6,380 nt of DNA from Deltaproteobacteria bacterium (GCA_030596405.1 JAUVKB010000125.1:1-6380), one strand, 5' to 3'. Numbered from the stretch's first letter, positions 1 through 5,713 are shown. A program made the numbers and translations. Notes: generated by a model not told the origin, from the sequence alone.

Positions 1-952
1 CAAGATAGGCAGACCCCTGAATACCCATAAGCAGATTGTTAAAATCGTGGGCGATACCTCCGGCAAGGGTGCCGACAGCCTCCATCTTCTGGGCATGATG
101 GAGCCCGGCCTCAAGCTTTTTTCTATCACTTATATCTCTTGCCAGCCCATGAATACCGATACATTTTTTAACATTATTTTTAACAGAGCTTTTTTTAGAA
201 ATATTGCAAATGTCCGCGGATTCCAGTTCAATGGGCATGTGTCTGACTTCACATGGTTTATATTTTGCATTTTTACCATATGTTTTCAACTTTAATTCAA
301 TGTCTGAAGCATTATAAGCGCAAGTTTTAGATTCATTTAGAAACCTTTTTGCTTTTTCAAGGCATTCTTCATAAACGATCGTTAAAAAATTATTTTCCAT
401 CAGTTGCTTGCAGTCATAACCGAGCATCTCGTTAAAAGCATCATTGATAAAAGTAAAGTTGTCTTTTTCATCAAGCGTATAAATTATATCAGGAGAATTC
501 TGGACCAGATAACGGTAACGTTTTTCAGATAACGCCAACTTTTTGTTTATGAGCCTGTTTTCATTTTCCAGTTTTTTCTGGTTAAGAGCATTTTGAACCG
601 TTTTGATCAGTTCTTCATACTCAAAAGGCTTTTTAAGATAATCATAGGCCCCCCTTTTTAAAGCCCCTATTGCAGCCTCTTGGGACGTGTGACCCGATAT
701 AACAATTATTGTCGTATCATTACCCCGGGCCTTGATATAGTCCATGAGCTCGAGACCGTCTATGCCCGGCATAATCATGTCTAAAAGGACAAGATCAAAA
801 TAGTGCCCGGAGATGATATCCATTGCTTCTTGCCCGGAACCGGCAACAGTTATTTCGCAGCCCTGACTGCTCAATAATATCTTCATGCTGTCAAGTTGTC
901 TGGGCTCATCGTCGACGATCAGAATTTTTGGCGCAGAGGCTGTGTTCGTCAT
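1..952 (-). CDS. Receiver-PAS-histidine kinase, C-terminus cut by window edge
   Basis: The visible 317 codons encode a two-component signalling protein, probably cytoplasmic since no signal peptide or membrane segment is seen. Residues about 8-125 form a receiver domain: acidic pair D14-D15, phospho-acceptor D58 in LLDMIMPG, S86 and the KP lysine K108. A charged helical linker (about 124-145) leads to a PAS domain (about 145-275) ending in the usual RDISDRKKLE junction. A HisKA dimerisation domain follows, with phospho-acceptor H302 in GGIAHDFNNLL. The reading frame runs off the left edge, so the ATPase domain and any further receiver are not visible. The ATG lies inside the last codons of the upstream HDOD kinase gene (ATGA overlap). 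The nearest GGAG is about 13 nt upstream, so translation probably depends on coupling. Having the receiver first, before PAS and kinase, suggests it takes phosphate or a signal from a partner kinase, plausibly the neighbour. The PAS region holds six cysteines. Confidence 0.93.
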   Translation of the reverse strand, partial: MTNTASAPKILIVDDEPRQLDSMKILLSSQGCEITVAGSGQEAMDIISGHYFDLVLLDMIMPGIDGLELMDYIKARGNDTTIIVISGHTSQEAAIGALKRGAYDYLKKPFEYEELIKTVQNALNQKKLENENRLINKKLALSEKRYRYLVQNSPDIIYTLDEKDNFTFINDAFNEMLGYDCKQLMENNFLTIVYEECLEKAKRFLNESKTCAYNASDIELKLKTYGKNAKYKPCEVRHMPIELESADICNISKKSSVKNNVKKCIGIHGLARDISDRKKLEAGLHHAQKMEAVGTLAGGIAHDFNNLLMGIQGSAYL

Positions 953-3120
953 CCTTTAGCTGTATCTCCACAGTTATCCGATACGGGTAATCCAATAATA
1001 AAACCGGCGCCTCTTCCTTTCTTGCTTTCACATGCAATGGTGCCGTTTAGAGTTTTGACTATGTTGTGAACAATAGACAAGCCTATTCCAGAGTGATCTT
1101 TTCCTTTGGAGCTTACAAAAGGTTCAAAAAGTTTAGATTTGATCTCATCACAGACGCCGGGCCCGTCATCGTTTATAGTAATTTCTACATGCCCGCAGCG
1201 TTCATTTTTTTCCCGCTCACAATCATTTTTTATGCTGGTTGGAAAATATCTGGTTTTGATATAAATATTTCCTCCGTCCGGCATCGCTTCAGAGGCGTTT
1301 TTTATAAGGTTTATAAAGACCTGTTTAAGAGCATCTTTTTCCGTTGTAATAACAGGAATAGCTGGATCAAGAGAAATATGAATATCGATTTTTGAAAATT
1401 TTAACAGGGATTCTTTTGTGATTTTGACCAGATCCGACAAAAGAGCGTTTATATTTACTGAACCGAAGTTGCGGAAATTATTTTTAGAAAAAGATGCCAA
1501 ACTGTTAAGAATGCGTGCGACACGGGAAATTTCTTCATTTAGGATTCTGATTTCATCTTGCGCGACTTTTTGACCCGCAAGCTTAATTTCAAGAATCTTG
1601 AGATAGTTTTTCATGATGCTCAAAGGGTTGTTTACCTCATGAATCACCCGTTTGGTCATGTTTAACGAGGCGTCTAACCGTTCAGCCTGAATTTTTTTAA
1701 GCTGATTTTGTCTGAATTTTTCCGCAAAAAGAGCCATGGCTGTCTGATCGGCAAATATTTTTAAAAAATCCAAGTGCTTTGAGATATGAGAAAACGCAAT
1801 CTTGTCAAGCCCGAGCACAATCACCCCTATGTGTTCGCCGCTGGCCAGCATAGGGATGCACAGCATTCCTTCCTTGCCGGCAACTTGTATGATCTGTTTG
1901 TCAATAATAACAAAATCAGGCTCTGTAATACGGCTAAACGATTCGAGAAGATTCCCTTGAACAAGTGATTTGATTATTATGCTACCGTCTGATTTCATCG
2001 GAATAATCAAATCGTTGATCATAGACGATTGCGTTTCATGGCTGACGACCTTACCAATAAGACCGTTTTTTTCAGTGTCATGGAGAAAGAAAAGAATGTT
2101 TTCCACATCAAACAGGATTTGGATCCCCTCATGAACCGTTTTTAGTATCCCATCTTCATCATGGGTTTTAATAATGTTTTGAAGAGTTCCAAGCATCAGC
2201 GAGGCGTCATGGATTTTGCCGACAAGCTCTTGTTGCTTTTTATTGTCTTTTTCAGAAACCGATATTTCCAACTCTTCAGGCGGCTTGACTTCAATATCCA
2301 GCGAAAAAGCCGCTTCTTCAAGCTCTTCATCGGCTTTTGATAAGAGTTCTTTAGTCTGAGTCAGGGTAAAACCATAAAGCTTTTCACCAATTTTGCTGCT
2401 ATCCTCTATATCAGGCTTTTTAGTCAAGCTGTCGGCAGCGTATACGATCTGTACAAGGGGGGGGGCGGTTACTATTTTTTCCAGCGGCTCATGGTGCCGC
2501 AGAACTGCATCTGAAACAGGTGTTTGGAGTTTCCAGTTTTTGATCAGCCATGCTCCGATTTGATAATGGGTGATTCCTAATTCAACTTCTCCGTCCACAA
2601 GCTGATCCGGGTGATTTTTATATTTTTTTAATATAATTTCATACTCTTTTGGAAAATTTATATAAAGAACCAATTTGCCGATGTCATGCAGCAGTCCGGT
2701 CATAAACGCTTCATCCGGGCTTTCATAACCGGTTTTTTTTGCAATAAGTCTGGCGGTAACCGCGCATTTTAAAGAATGCCACCAAAAAGTTTTAAGGTTA
2801 AAAAAAGAATTATTATCAGGGAGCTTAAAAGCCTGGTGAACAGAGGCGCAGATTGCAATATTCTTTACGGCGTCGGTTCCTAGAAGCGCCACTCCCTGAT
2901 CTATGCCCTTGACTTTCCGTGGCAGCCCGTAATAGACGGAATTAATCAGCCTTAAAACTTTTCCGCTTAATGACGGATCTTTTTCAACAAGCTTTGATAC
3001 ATCAGAAACACTTGTTTCTTCATTATTGCAGGCGTCGATGAGCTTTAAAAGGATGTTGGGGAGCGTGGGAAGATTTTTTAAGGTCGATATCCGTTCTAAT
3101 ATTGAATTTTGAATCGGCAT
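949..3120 (-). CDS. HDOD-GAF-histidine kinase
   Basis: This complete 723-residue protein is a soluble sensor kinase with an N-terminal HDOD module. The HDOD domain spans about residues 10-215 and keeps H115, an HDIGK motif (H145, D146, K149), H185, H209-H210 and D230, which could form an HD-type metal site. A charged helical linker (about 240-315) is followed by a GAF-like domain (about 320-465). Next comes a HisKA domain with phospho-acceptor H494 in VIHEVNNPLS. The C-terminal ATPase domain has an N box (N604, N608), a G1 box (DDGPG, 651-655), an F box (LFEPF, 664-668) and a G2 box (SGIGLS, 677-682). No transmembrane helix is seen, so the signal is probably intracellular and sensed by GAF and/or HDOD. 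It has no receiver of its own; the downstream overlapping gene begins with one, which makes that protein the likely partner. The start is fixed by an in-frame TAG immediately before the ATG; a weak AAGAG lies 5 nt upstream. HDOD proteins often act in cell-cycle, motility or stress signalling, but the role here is unknown. Confidence 0.93.
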   Translation of the reverse strand: MPIQNSILERISTLKNLPTLPNILLKLIDACNNEETSVSDVSKLVEKDPSLSGKVLRLINSVYYGLPRKVKGIDQGVALLGTDAVKNIAICASVHQAFKLPDNNSFFNLKTFWWHSLKCAVTARLIAKKTGYESPDEAFMTGLLHDIGKLVLYINFPKEYEIILKKYKNHPDQLVDGEVELGITHYQIGAWLIKNWKLQTPVSDAVLRHHEPLEKIVTAPPLVQIVYAADSLTKKPDIEDSSKIGEKLYGFTLTQTKELLSKADEELEEAAFSLDIEVKPPEELEISVSEKDNKKQQELVGKIHDASLMLGTLQNIIKTHDEDGILKTVHEGIQILFDVENILFFLHDTEKNGLIGKVVSHETQSSMINDLIIPMKSDGSIIIKSLVQGNLLESFSRITEPDFVIIDKQIIQVAGKEGMLCIPMLASGEHIGVIVLGLDKIAFSHISKHLDFLKIFADQTAMALFAEKFRQNQLKKIQAERLDASLNMTKRVIHEVNNPLSIMKNYLKILEIKLAGQKVAQDEIRILNEEISRVARILNSLASFSKNNFRNFGSVNINALLSDLVKITKESLLKFSKIDIHISLDPAIPVITTEKDALKQVFINLIKNASEAMPDGGNIYIKTRYFPTSIKNDCEREKNERCGHVEITINDDGPGVCDEIKSKLFEPFVSSKGKDHSGIGLSIVHNIVKTLNGTIACESKKGRGAGFIIGLPVSDNCGDTAKG
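2457..2465 (-). repeat. Nine-base homopolymer (C9 on the coding strand) inside the HDOD kinase gene
   Basis: An uninterrupted run of nine G on the plus strand reads as C9 in the kinase gene, within the codons for A-P-P-L (about residues 219-222) at the end of the HDOD domain. A one-base slip would frameshift the protein before the GAF and kinase domains. The frame is intact in this sequence. It may be a slippage-prone site, a chance run, or a spot prone to sequencing error. Confidence 0.9.
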
Positions 3121-3152
3121 CTAAGCTCTTTTATTAAAAATTTATCATGATT

Positions 3153-3162
3153 TTATGCATAA
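3153..3162. repeat. 10-bp perfect palindrome at the promoter -10 region
   Basis: TTATGCATAA is its own reverse complement and abuts or overlaps the candidate -10 of the HDOD kinase promoter in the divergent intergenic region. This is a reasonable place for an operator. The sequence is AT-rich, however, and short palindromes arise by chance, so the regulatory role is only a suggestion. Confidence 0.3.
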
Positions 3163-3189
3163 TATTAATAAAAGCATTTAATATGTCAA
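3159..3189 (-). promoter_or_regulatory. Candidate sigma70-type promoter for the HDOD kinase operon
   Basis: Read on the minus strand, a perfect TTGACA (3184-3189) is followed either after 16 nt by TAATAT (3162-3167, 4 of 6 consensus) or after 19 nt by TATTAT (3159-3164, 5 of 6). Neither pairing has the ideal 17-nt spacer, but the position, some 40-65 bp before the kinase start in AT-rich DNA, fits. The leader would be about 30-35 nt. Confidence 0.5.
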
Positions 3190-3212
3190 GTTTAATTTAA
3201 AAATCTGTAAAT

Positions 3213-3217
3213 GAGGT
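3213..3217 (+). promoter_or_regulatory. Ribosome binding site supporting a GTG start of the PHP gene
   Basis: GAGGT lies 6 nt before the GTG at 3224. No ATG in the right frame lies between it and the conserved core, so this site decides the start. Confidence 0.7.
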
Positions 3218-3223
3218 ATAACC

Positions 3224-4114
3224 GTGCAAAAAACAAACAGAATTTTAGACGTGAATCATAATAATCGAGCCGATCCCGTCTCTGACCTTGTCTCTATTCA
3301 TGGGGGGCACAGCGGTGAATTCTGTAATCATGCCCAAGGCTCTTTAGAAGATATTATTAAAGCATACGTTAAAAAAGGCTTTTCCTGGGTCGGCATTACA
3401 GAGCATATGCCACCTGTTAACGACAATTTTCTTTACCAGGATGAAAAAGATGCGGGTCTTGACGCAAAAAAAATGTATCGGCTGTTTGCCCGGTATTTTT
3501 TGACCTGCAGAAAATTGCAAAAAAAATATGCCCCTTTAATAAAAATTTATGCCGGTTTTGAGACAGAAACATATACCGGTTCAGAACAATTTATACAAAA
3601 ATTGATTAATACTTTCCGGCCGGATTATATTGTAGGCTCCATACACCATGTAAACGATATCCCAATCGATTATACAATCGATCTGTACGAAGATGCCGCA
3701 TATTTGCTGGGAAGCATTGATGCCTTGTACTGCGAATATTTTGACCGGCAGTATGAAATGATTAAACGATTAAAACCTTCTGTTATCGGCCATTTCGACC
3801 TGATTAGAATATTCGACCAGGATTACCGTTTACGATTAAAAAAAGACGTTATACAAAAACGGATCCGTCGAAATCTTGAGTGTATAAAAAAATTCAACCT
3901 GATATTGGATTTTAACGTCCGGTCTTTTAGCAAGGGAGGAAGTGAACCATATATTTCAGAATCGATTCTTTTACAGGCTTTGGAATTAAAAATAGCGGTT
4001 GTCCCGGGCGATGATTCGCACAGTGTGGAGACAGTTGGTCTGAATATCGAAAAAGGGATAAAAATTTTGAAAGAAACCGGATTTGATACAAAATGGAAAA
4101 ATCCAGCGACATAG
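3224..4114 (+). CDS. PHP-family histidinol-phosphatase-like protein (fungal His2-like type)
   Basis: This 296-residue protein belongs to the PHP metal-dependent phosphoesterase family, closest to histidinol-phosphatases that release phosphate from L-histidinol phosphate in histidine synthesis. Visible metal or active-site elements are H26-G-G-H29-S with H36, ITEH (E60, H61), E113 in GFETE, GSIHH (H141, H142), GHFD (H190, D192) and GDDSH (D264, H266). From memory, the stretches VGSIHHVNDIPID and QYEMI...IGHFDL match yeast His2 strikingly, more than Bacillus HisJ. In motif I the usual HxH is HGGH, so the canonical first histidine is a glycine with a histidine one place earlier. About 22 residues precede the core. 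The start is GTG with GAGGT 6 nt upstream. It is divergent from the HDOD kinase operon; rdgB follows 111 bp later on the same strand. No other his gene is in view, so a different phosphoester substrate remains possible. Confidence 0.85.
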   Translation: MQKTNRILDVNHNNRADPVSDLVSIHGGHSGEFCNHAQGSLEDIIKAYVKKGFSWVGITEHMPPVNDNFLYQDEKDAGLDAKKMYRLFARYFLTCRKLQKKYAPLIKIYAGFETETYTGSEQFIQKLINTFRPDYIVGSIHHVNDIPIDYTIDLYEDAAYLLGSIDALYCEYFDRQYEMIKRLKPSVIGHFDLIRIFDQDYRLRLKKDVIQKRIRRNLECIKKFNLILDFNVRSFSKGGSEPYISESILLQALELKIAVVPGDDSHSVETVGLNIEKGIKILKETGFDTKWKNPAT

Positions 4115-4145
4115 TTGTAAAGATTTCACTCCAATTACTTTACAA
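4115..4145. repeat. Inverted repeat just after the PHP gene stop
   Basis: TTGTAAAG (4115-4122) and CTTTACAA (4138-4145) are perfect 8-bp complementary arms around a 15-nt loop, starting directly after the TAG stop. The stem is AT-rich and is followed by A residues rather than a T run on the plus strand, so it is not a convincing intrinsic terminator. It could be a weak RNA hairpin or an operator near the rdgB promoter region. Confidence 0.45.
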
Positions 4146-4167
4146 AAATCCATCCGTGCTTTATATA
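4139..4167 (+). promoter_or_regulatory. Weak candidate promoter for rdgB
   Basis: TTTACA (4139-4144, 5 of 6 to TTGACA) is followed after exactly 17 nt by TATATA (4162-4167, 4 of 6). Other -10-like words (TATACT at 4177-4182, TATAAG at 4189-4194) lie nearby without a good -35. The region is so AT-rich that such matches are expected by chance. Confidence 0.25.
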
Positions 4168-4214
4168 TAAAAATTTTATACTACACTATATAAGTCACAA
4201 AATTATTGATTGAA

Positions 4215-4220
4215 ACGAGG
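4215..4220 (+). promoter_or_regulatory. Ribosome binding site supporting the GTG start of rdgB
   Basis: ACGAGG lies 5 nt before the GTG at 4226 and selects that codon. The encoded N-terminus, MQKTITLVVAT, fits the beginning of the RdgB fold with no spare residues. Confidence 0.7.
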
Positions 4221-4225
4221 CCGCC

Positions 4226-4867
4226 GTGCAAAAAACTATTACTTTGGTTGTTGCTACACGAAACAAAGGCAAGCGCAGTGAAATCAAGGAACTTTTAGAG
4301 GGGTTTCCGGTTGTGGTTAAAAACCTTGACGATTTTGGCCCTATTCCAGACATTGAAGAGGATGGAAGCACCTTTGAAGAAAATGCATACAAGAAAGCAA
4401 GCGTTACAGCAAGGATTTTGGGATTTCCGGCATTGGCTGATGATTCCGGCTTGCTTGTAAAAGCCCTTGCCGGAGCTCCCGGCGTCCATTCTGCACGATA
4501 TGCAGGCGAAAATGCCTCTGACGGGCAACGATGCATAAAACTTCTTAATGCAATGAAAGGCAAAACAGACCGCCGGGCCGTTTTTGAATGTGTCATTTCA
4601 ATTGCGGTTCCAACAGGCTCAGCCTTGACTTATGAGGCCCGCTGCGAAGGCTTAATAGCCGAAAAACCTGCGGGCGCAAATGGATTCGGATATGATCCGG
4701 TTTTCTATTATCCACCATTAAAAAAGACATTCGCAGAATTAACCGGAAAAGAAAAGAACCGGGCAAGCCATAGAGGAAAGGCTTTAATGGAGCTTAAAAG
4801 TGAGTTTGACAAGGTCATGATCTGGCTCGATCAACATATGCCTATTCGGGAACCTGGTCGGGAATAA
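4226..4867 (+). CDS. rdgB: RdgB/HAM1 XTP/dITP pyrophosphatase
   Basis: This 213-residue cytosolic enzyme hydrolyses non-canonical purine triphosphates (dITP, XTP, ITP) to the monophosphate and pyrophosphate, keeping deaminated bases out of DNA and RNA. Family motifs run the full length: ATRNKGK (10-16) for triphosphate binding, the metal-site acid E45 before TFEENA, ADDSGL (71-76) with the catalytic D73, GAPGVHSARYAG (83-94), FGYDPVF (154-160) and SHRGKAL (181-187). The residue roles are assigned by aligning motifs with E. coli RdgB from memory. The length is slightly above the usual 195-205 because of a short charged tail after the last helix. The start is GTG behind ACGAGG. It follows the PHP gene by 111 bp on the same strand and converges on the tRNA-Cys gene with only 23 bp between. 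Nothing looks broken. Confidence 0.97.
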   Translation: MQKTITLVVATRNKGKRSEIKELLEGFPVVVKNLDDFGPIPDIEEDGSTFEENAYKKASVTARILGFPALADDSGLLVKALAGAPGVHSARYAGENASDGQRCIKLLNAMKGKTDRRAVFECVISIAVPTGSALTYEARCEGLIAEKPAGANGFGYDPVFYYPPLKKTFAELTGKEKNRASHRGKALMELKSEFDKVMIWLDQHMPIREPGRE

Positions 4868-4890
4868 TTTCTGAAACTCATTGATATCAT

Positions 4891-4965
4891 TGGAGGCGGC
4901 AACCAGATTCGAACTGGTGAATAGCGGTTTTGCAGACCGCTGCCTTACCACTTGGCTATGCCGCC
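4891..4965 (-). tRNA. tRNA-Cys (anticodon GCA), CCA encoded
   Basis: The minus strand folds into a complete 75-nt cloverleaf. It has a 7-bp acceptor stem (GGCGGCA with TGCCGCC), a D arm GCC-loop-GGC, a 5-bp anticodon stem GCGGT/ACCGC around loop CTGCAAA (anticodon GCA), a 5-nt variable loop, and a T arm ACCAG-TTCGAAT-CTGGT. The discriminator is U, as expected for Cys tRNA, and the CCA end is encoded. It is the second gene of a Gly-Cys tRNA operon, 6 nt after tRNA-Gly. No terminator hairpin with a T run is seen before the convergent rdgB gene. Confidence 0.98.
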
Positions 4966-4971
4966 GAAAAG

Positions 4972-5046
4972 TGGAGCGGGAAACGGGATTTGAACCCGCG
5001 ACTTCGACCTTGGCAAGGTCGCACTCTACCACTGAGTTATTCCCGC
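4972..5046 (-). tRNA. tRNA-Gly (anticodon GCC), CCA encoded
   Basis: The minus strand gives a complete 75-nt cloverleaf. It has acceptor stem GCGGGAA/TTCCCGC, D arm ACTC-AGTGGTA-GAGT, anticodon stem CGACC/GGTCG with loop TTGCCAA (anticodon GCC), variable loop AAGTC, T arm with TTTGAAT loop (one G-T pair closing the stem), discriminator U and an encoded CCA. It lies 73 bp after the pgsA stop and 6 nt before tRNA-Cys. This is the same order as pgsA-glyW-cysT in E. coli. Transcription probably starts at the promoter at 5064-5092. Confidence 0.98.
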
Positions 5047-5063
5047 TCGTCAAATAAAAAATA

Positions 5064-5092
5064 AATTTACGGTTTTCTCCTGATTTTGTCAA
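5064..5092 (-). promoter_or_regulatory. Sigma70-type promoter for the tRNA-Gly/tRNA-Cys operon
   Basis: On the minus strand a perfect TTGACA (5087-5092) is followed by an exact 17-nt spacer and TAAATT (5064-5069, 4 of 6 to TATAAT). It sits between the pgsA stop and the tRNA-Gly 5' end, which would leave a leader of roughly 10 nt. This lets the tRNAs be made independently of pgsA. The discriminator region is AT-rich rather than the GC-rich type of classical stringent tRNA promoters. Confidence 0.65.
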
Positions 5093-5119
5093 CAAAAAAT
5101 AGTCTATGTCTCAAGATGG

Positions 5120-5710
5120 TCACCTTATCTGAATAAGCCTTCTGTATTTTATAAAATAATCTGCGCCCGACCATATCGTAAATACCAGCGATGCCCACAA
5201 AAAAACAGTGCCGATCGCATGAAAATTGATCCCAATATATGAAAAATGGATAACAAGAGGGATGATCGCCGCTATTTGAAACCCTGTTTTGTATTTTCCG
5301 AGGTTGGATGCGGAAACATCTTCACCCTTTTCAGCAATAATATTGCGCAGGCCGGTTACAGCAATCTCTCTGCCTATGATGACGCAGACAATCCATGCAG
5401 GCACCCACCCATGAGACACAAGCATTATAAAAGTAGATGAGACTAAAAGTTTGTCGGCAATCGGATCCATAACTTTCCCGAAATCAGATACAAGCCCCTT
5501 TTGCCTTGCATAATACCCGTCAAAAAAATCCGTTATCGCAGCGGCGCTGAATAAAATTGCAGCTGAAAATGTGCATAATTTATTGGGAAATAAAAGCAAA
5601 ATGACAATAAGCGGTATAGCGGCGACACGATAAAGCGTCAGGCTGTTGGGATGGCTCATCTTTTTTTTAATTTGCCGTCCTGAAAACATATTCTTAAAAT
5701 CAAAAAACAT
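5120..5710 (-). CDS. pgsA: CDP-diacylglycerol-glycerol-3-phosphate 3-phosphatidyltransferase
   Basis: This inner-membrane enzyme of 196 residues joins CDP-diacylglycerol and glycerol 3-phosphate to make phosphatidylglycerophosphate, the committed step to phosphatidylglycerol and cardiolipin. The full CDP-alcohol phosphotransferase signature is present: D61, D64-G65, A68-R69, G78, D82 and D86. The PgsA-like stretches GREIAVTGLR (113-122) and GKYKTGFQ (138-145) are also present. Hydrophobic membrane segments lie at about 29-42, 46-60, 88-113, 143-162 and 165-183. The first ATG is 3 nt after the transaldolase stop, so the two genes are probably one transcript. No good ribosome binding site precedes it. 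Family members usually begin close to the core N-x-L-T-x-x-R, so M18 (MSHPNSLTLYR) is an alternative start; upstream of it there is only a GGACGG about 14 nt away. A run of eight A (codons 14-17) precedes M18. The tRNA-Gly gene follows. PgsA is favoured over other CDP-alcohol transferases by the motif set and the tRNA neighbours. Confidence 0.93.
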   Translation of the reverse strand: MFFDFKNMFSGRQIKKKMSHPNSLTLYRVAAIPLIVILLLFPNKLCTFSAAILFSAAAITDFFDGYYARQKGLVSDFGKVMDPIADKLLVSSTFIMLVSHGWVPAWIVCVIIGREIAVTGLRNIIAEKGEDVSASNLGKYKTGFQIAAIIPLVIHFSYIGINFHAIGTVFLWASLVFTIWSGADYFIKYRRLIQIR

Positions 5711-5713
5711 TTT

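Noticed and set aside
47..295. Plus-strand open frame of 82 codons opposite the PAS-kinase gene
   Set aside because: It is antisense to the well-supported receiver-PAS-kinase coding frame, has no recognisable motif and no ribosome binding site.
1066..1968. Two plus-strand open frames opposite the HDOD kinase gene (1066-1395 and 1786-1968)
   Set aside because: Both are antisense to conserved ATPase and GAF codons and their proteins are low-information; they are shadows of the real gene.
4115..4145. Rho-independent terminator after the PHP gene
   Set aside because: The 8-bp stem is AT-rich with a 15-nt loop and is followed by A, not T, residues on the transcribed strand; kept only as an inverted repeat.
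4166..4180. TATAAAA-A-TTTTATA near-palindrome upstream of rdgB
   Set aside because: It consists only of A and T in a very AT-rich spacer, so such symmetry is expected by chance.
4195..4596. Minus-strand open frame opposite rdgB
   Set aside because: The plus-strand rdgB frame carries every family motif; the antisense product has none.
4852..4866. Repeated TCGGGAA at the rdgB 3' end as a hairpin, terminator or attachment site
   Set aside because: The copies are direct, not inverted, and very short; they are in the coding frame and do not duplicate any part of the adjacent tRNA.
4868..4890. A third tRNA (Leu) after tRNA-Cys, as in E. coli
   Set aside because: Only 23 bp separate tRNA-Cys from rdgB and no tRNA fold exists there.
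4784..5095. Minus-strand open frame of 103 codons covering both tRNAs
   Set aside because: It translates through two complete tRNA cloverleaves and the end of rdgB, so it is not a gene.
5093..5119. Terminator after pgsA based on a run of six T on the minus strand
   Set aside because: No stable GC stem precedes the T run; I could find only 3-4 bp pairings.
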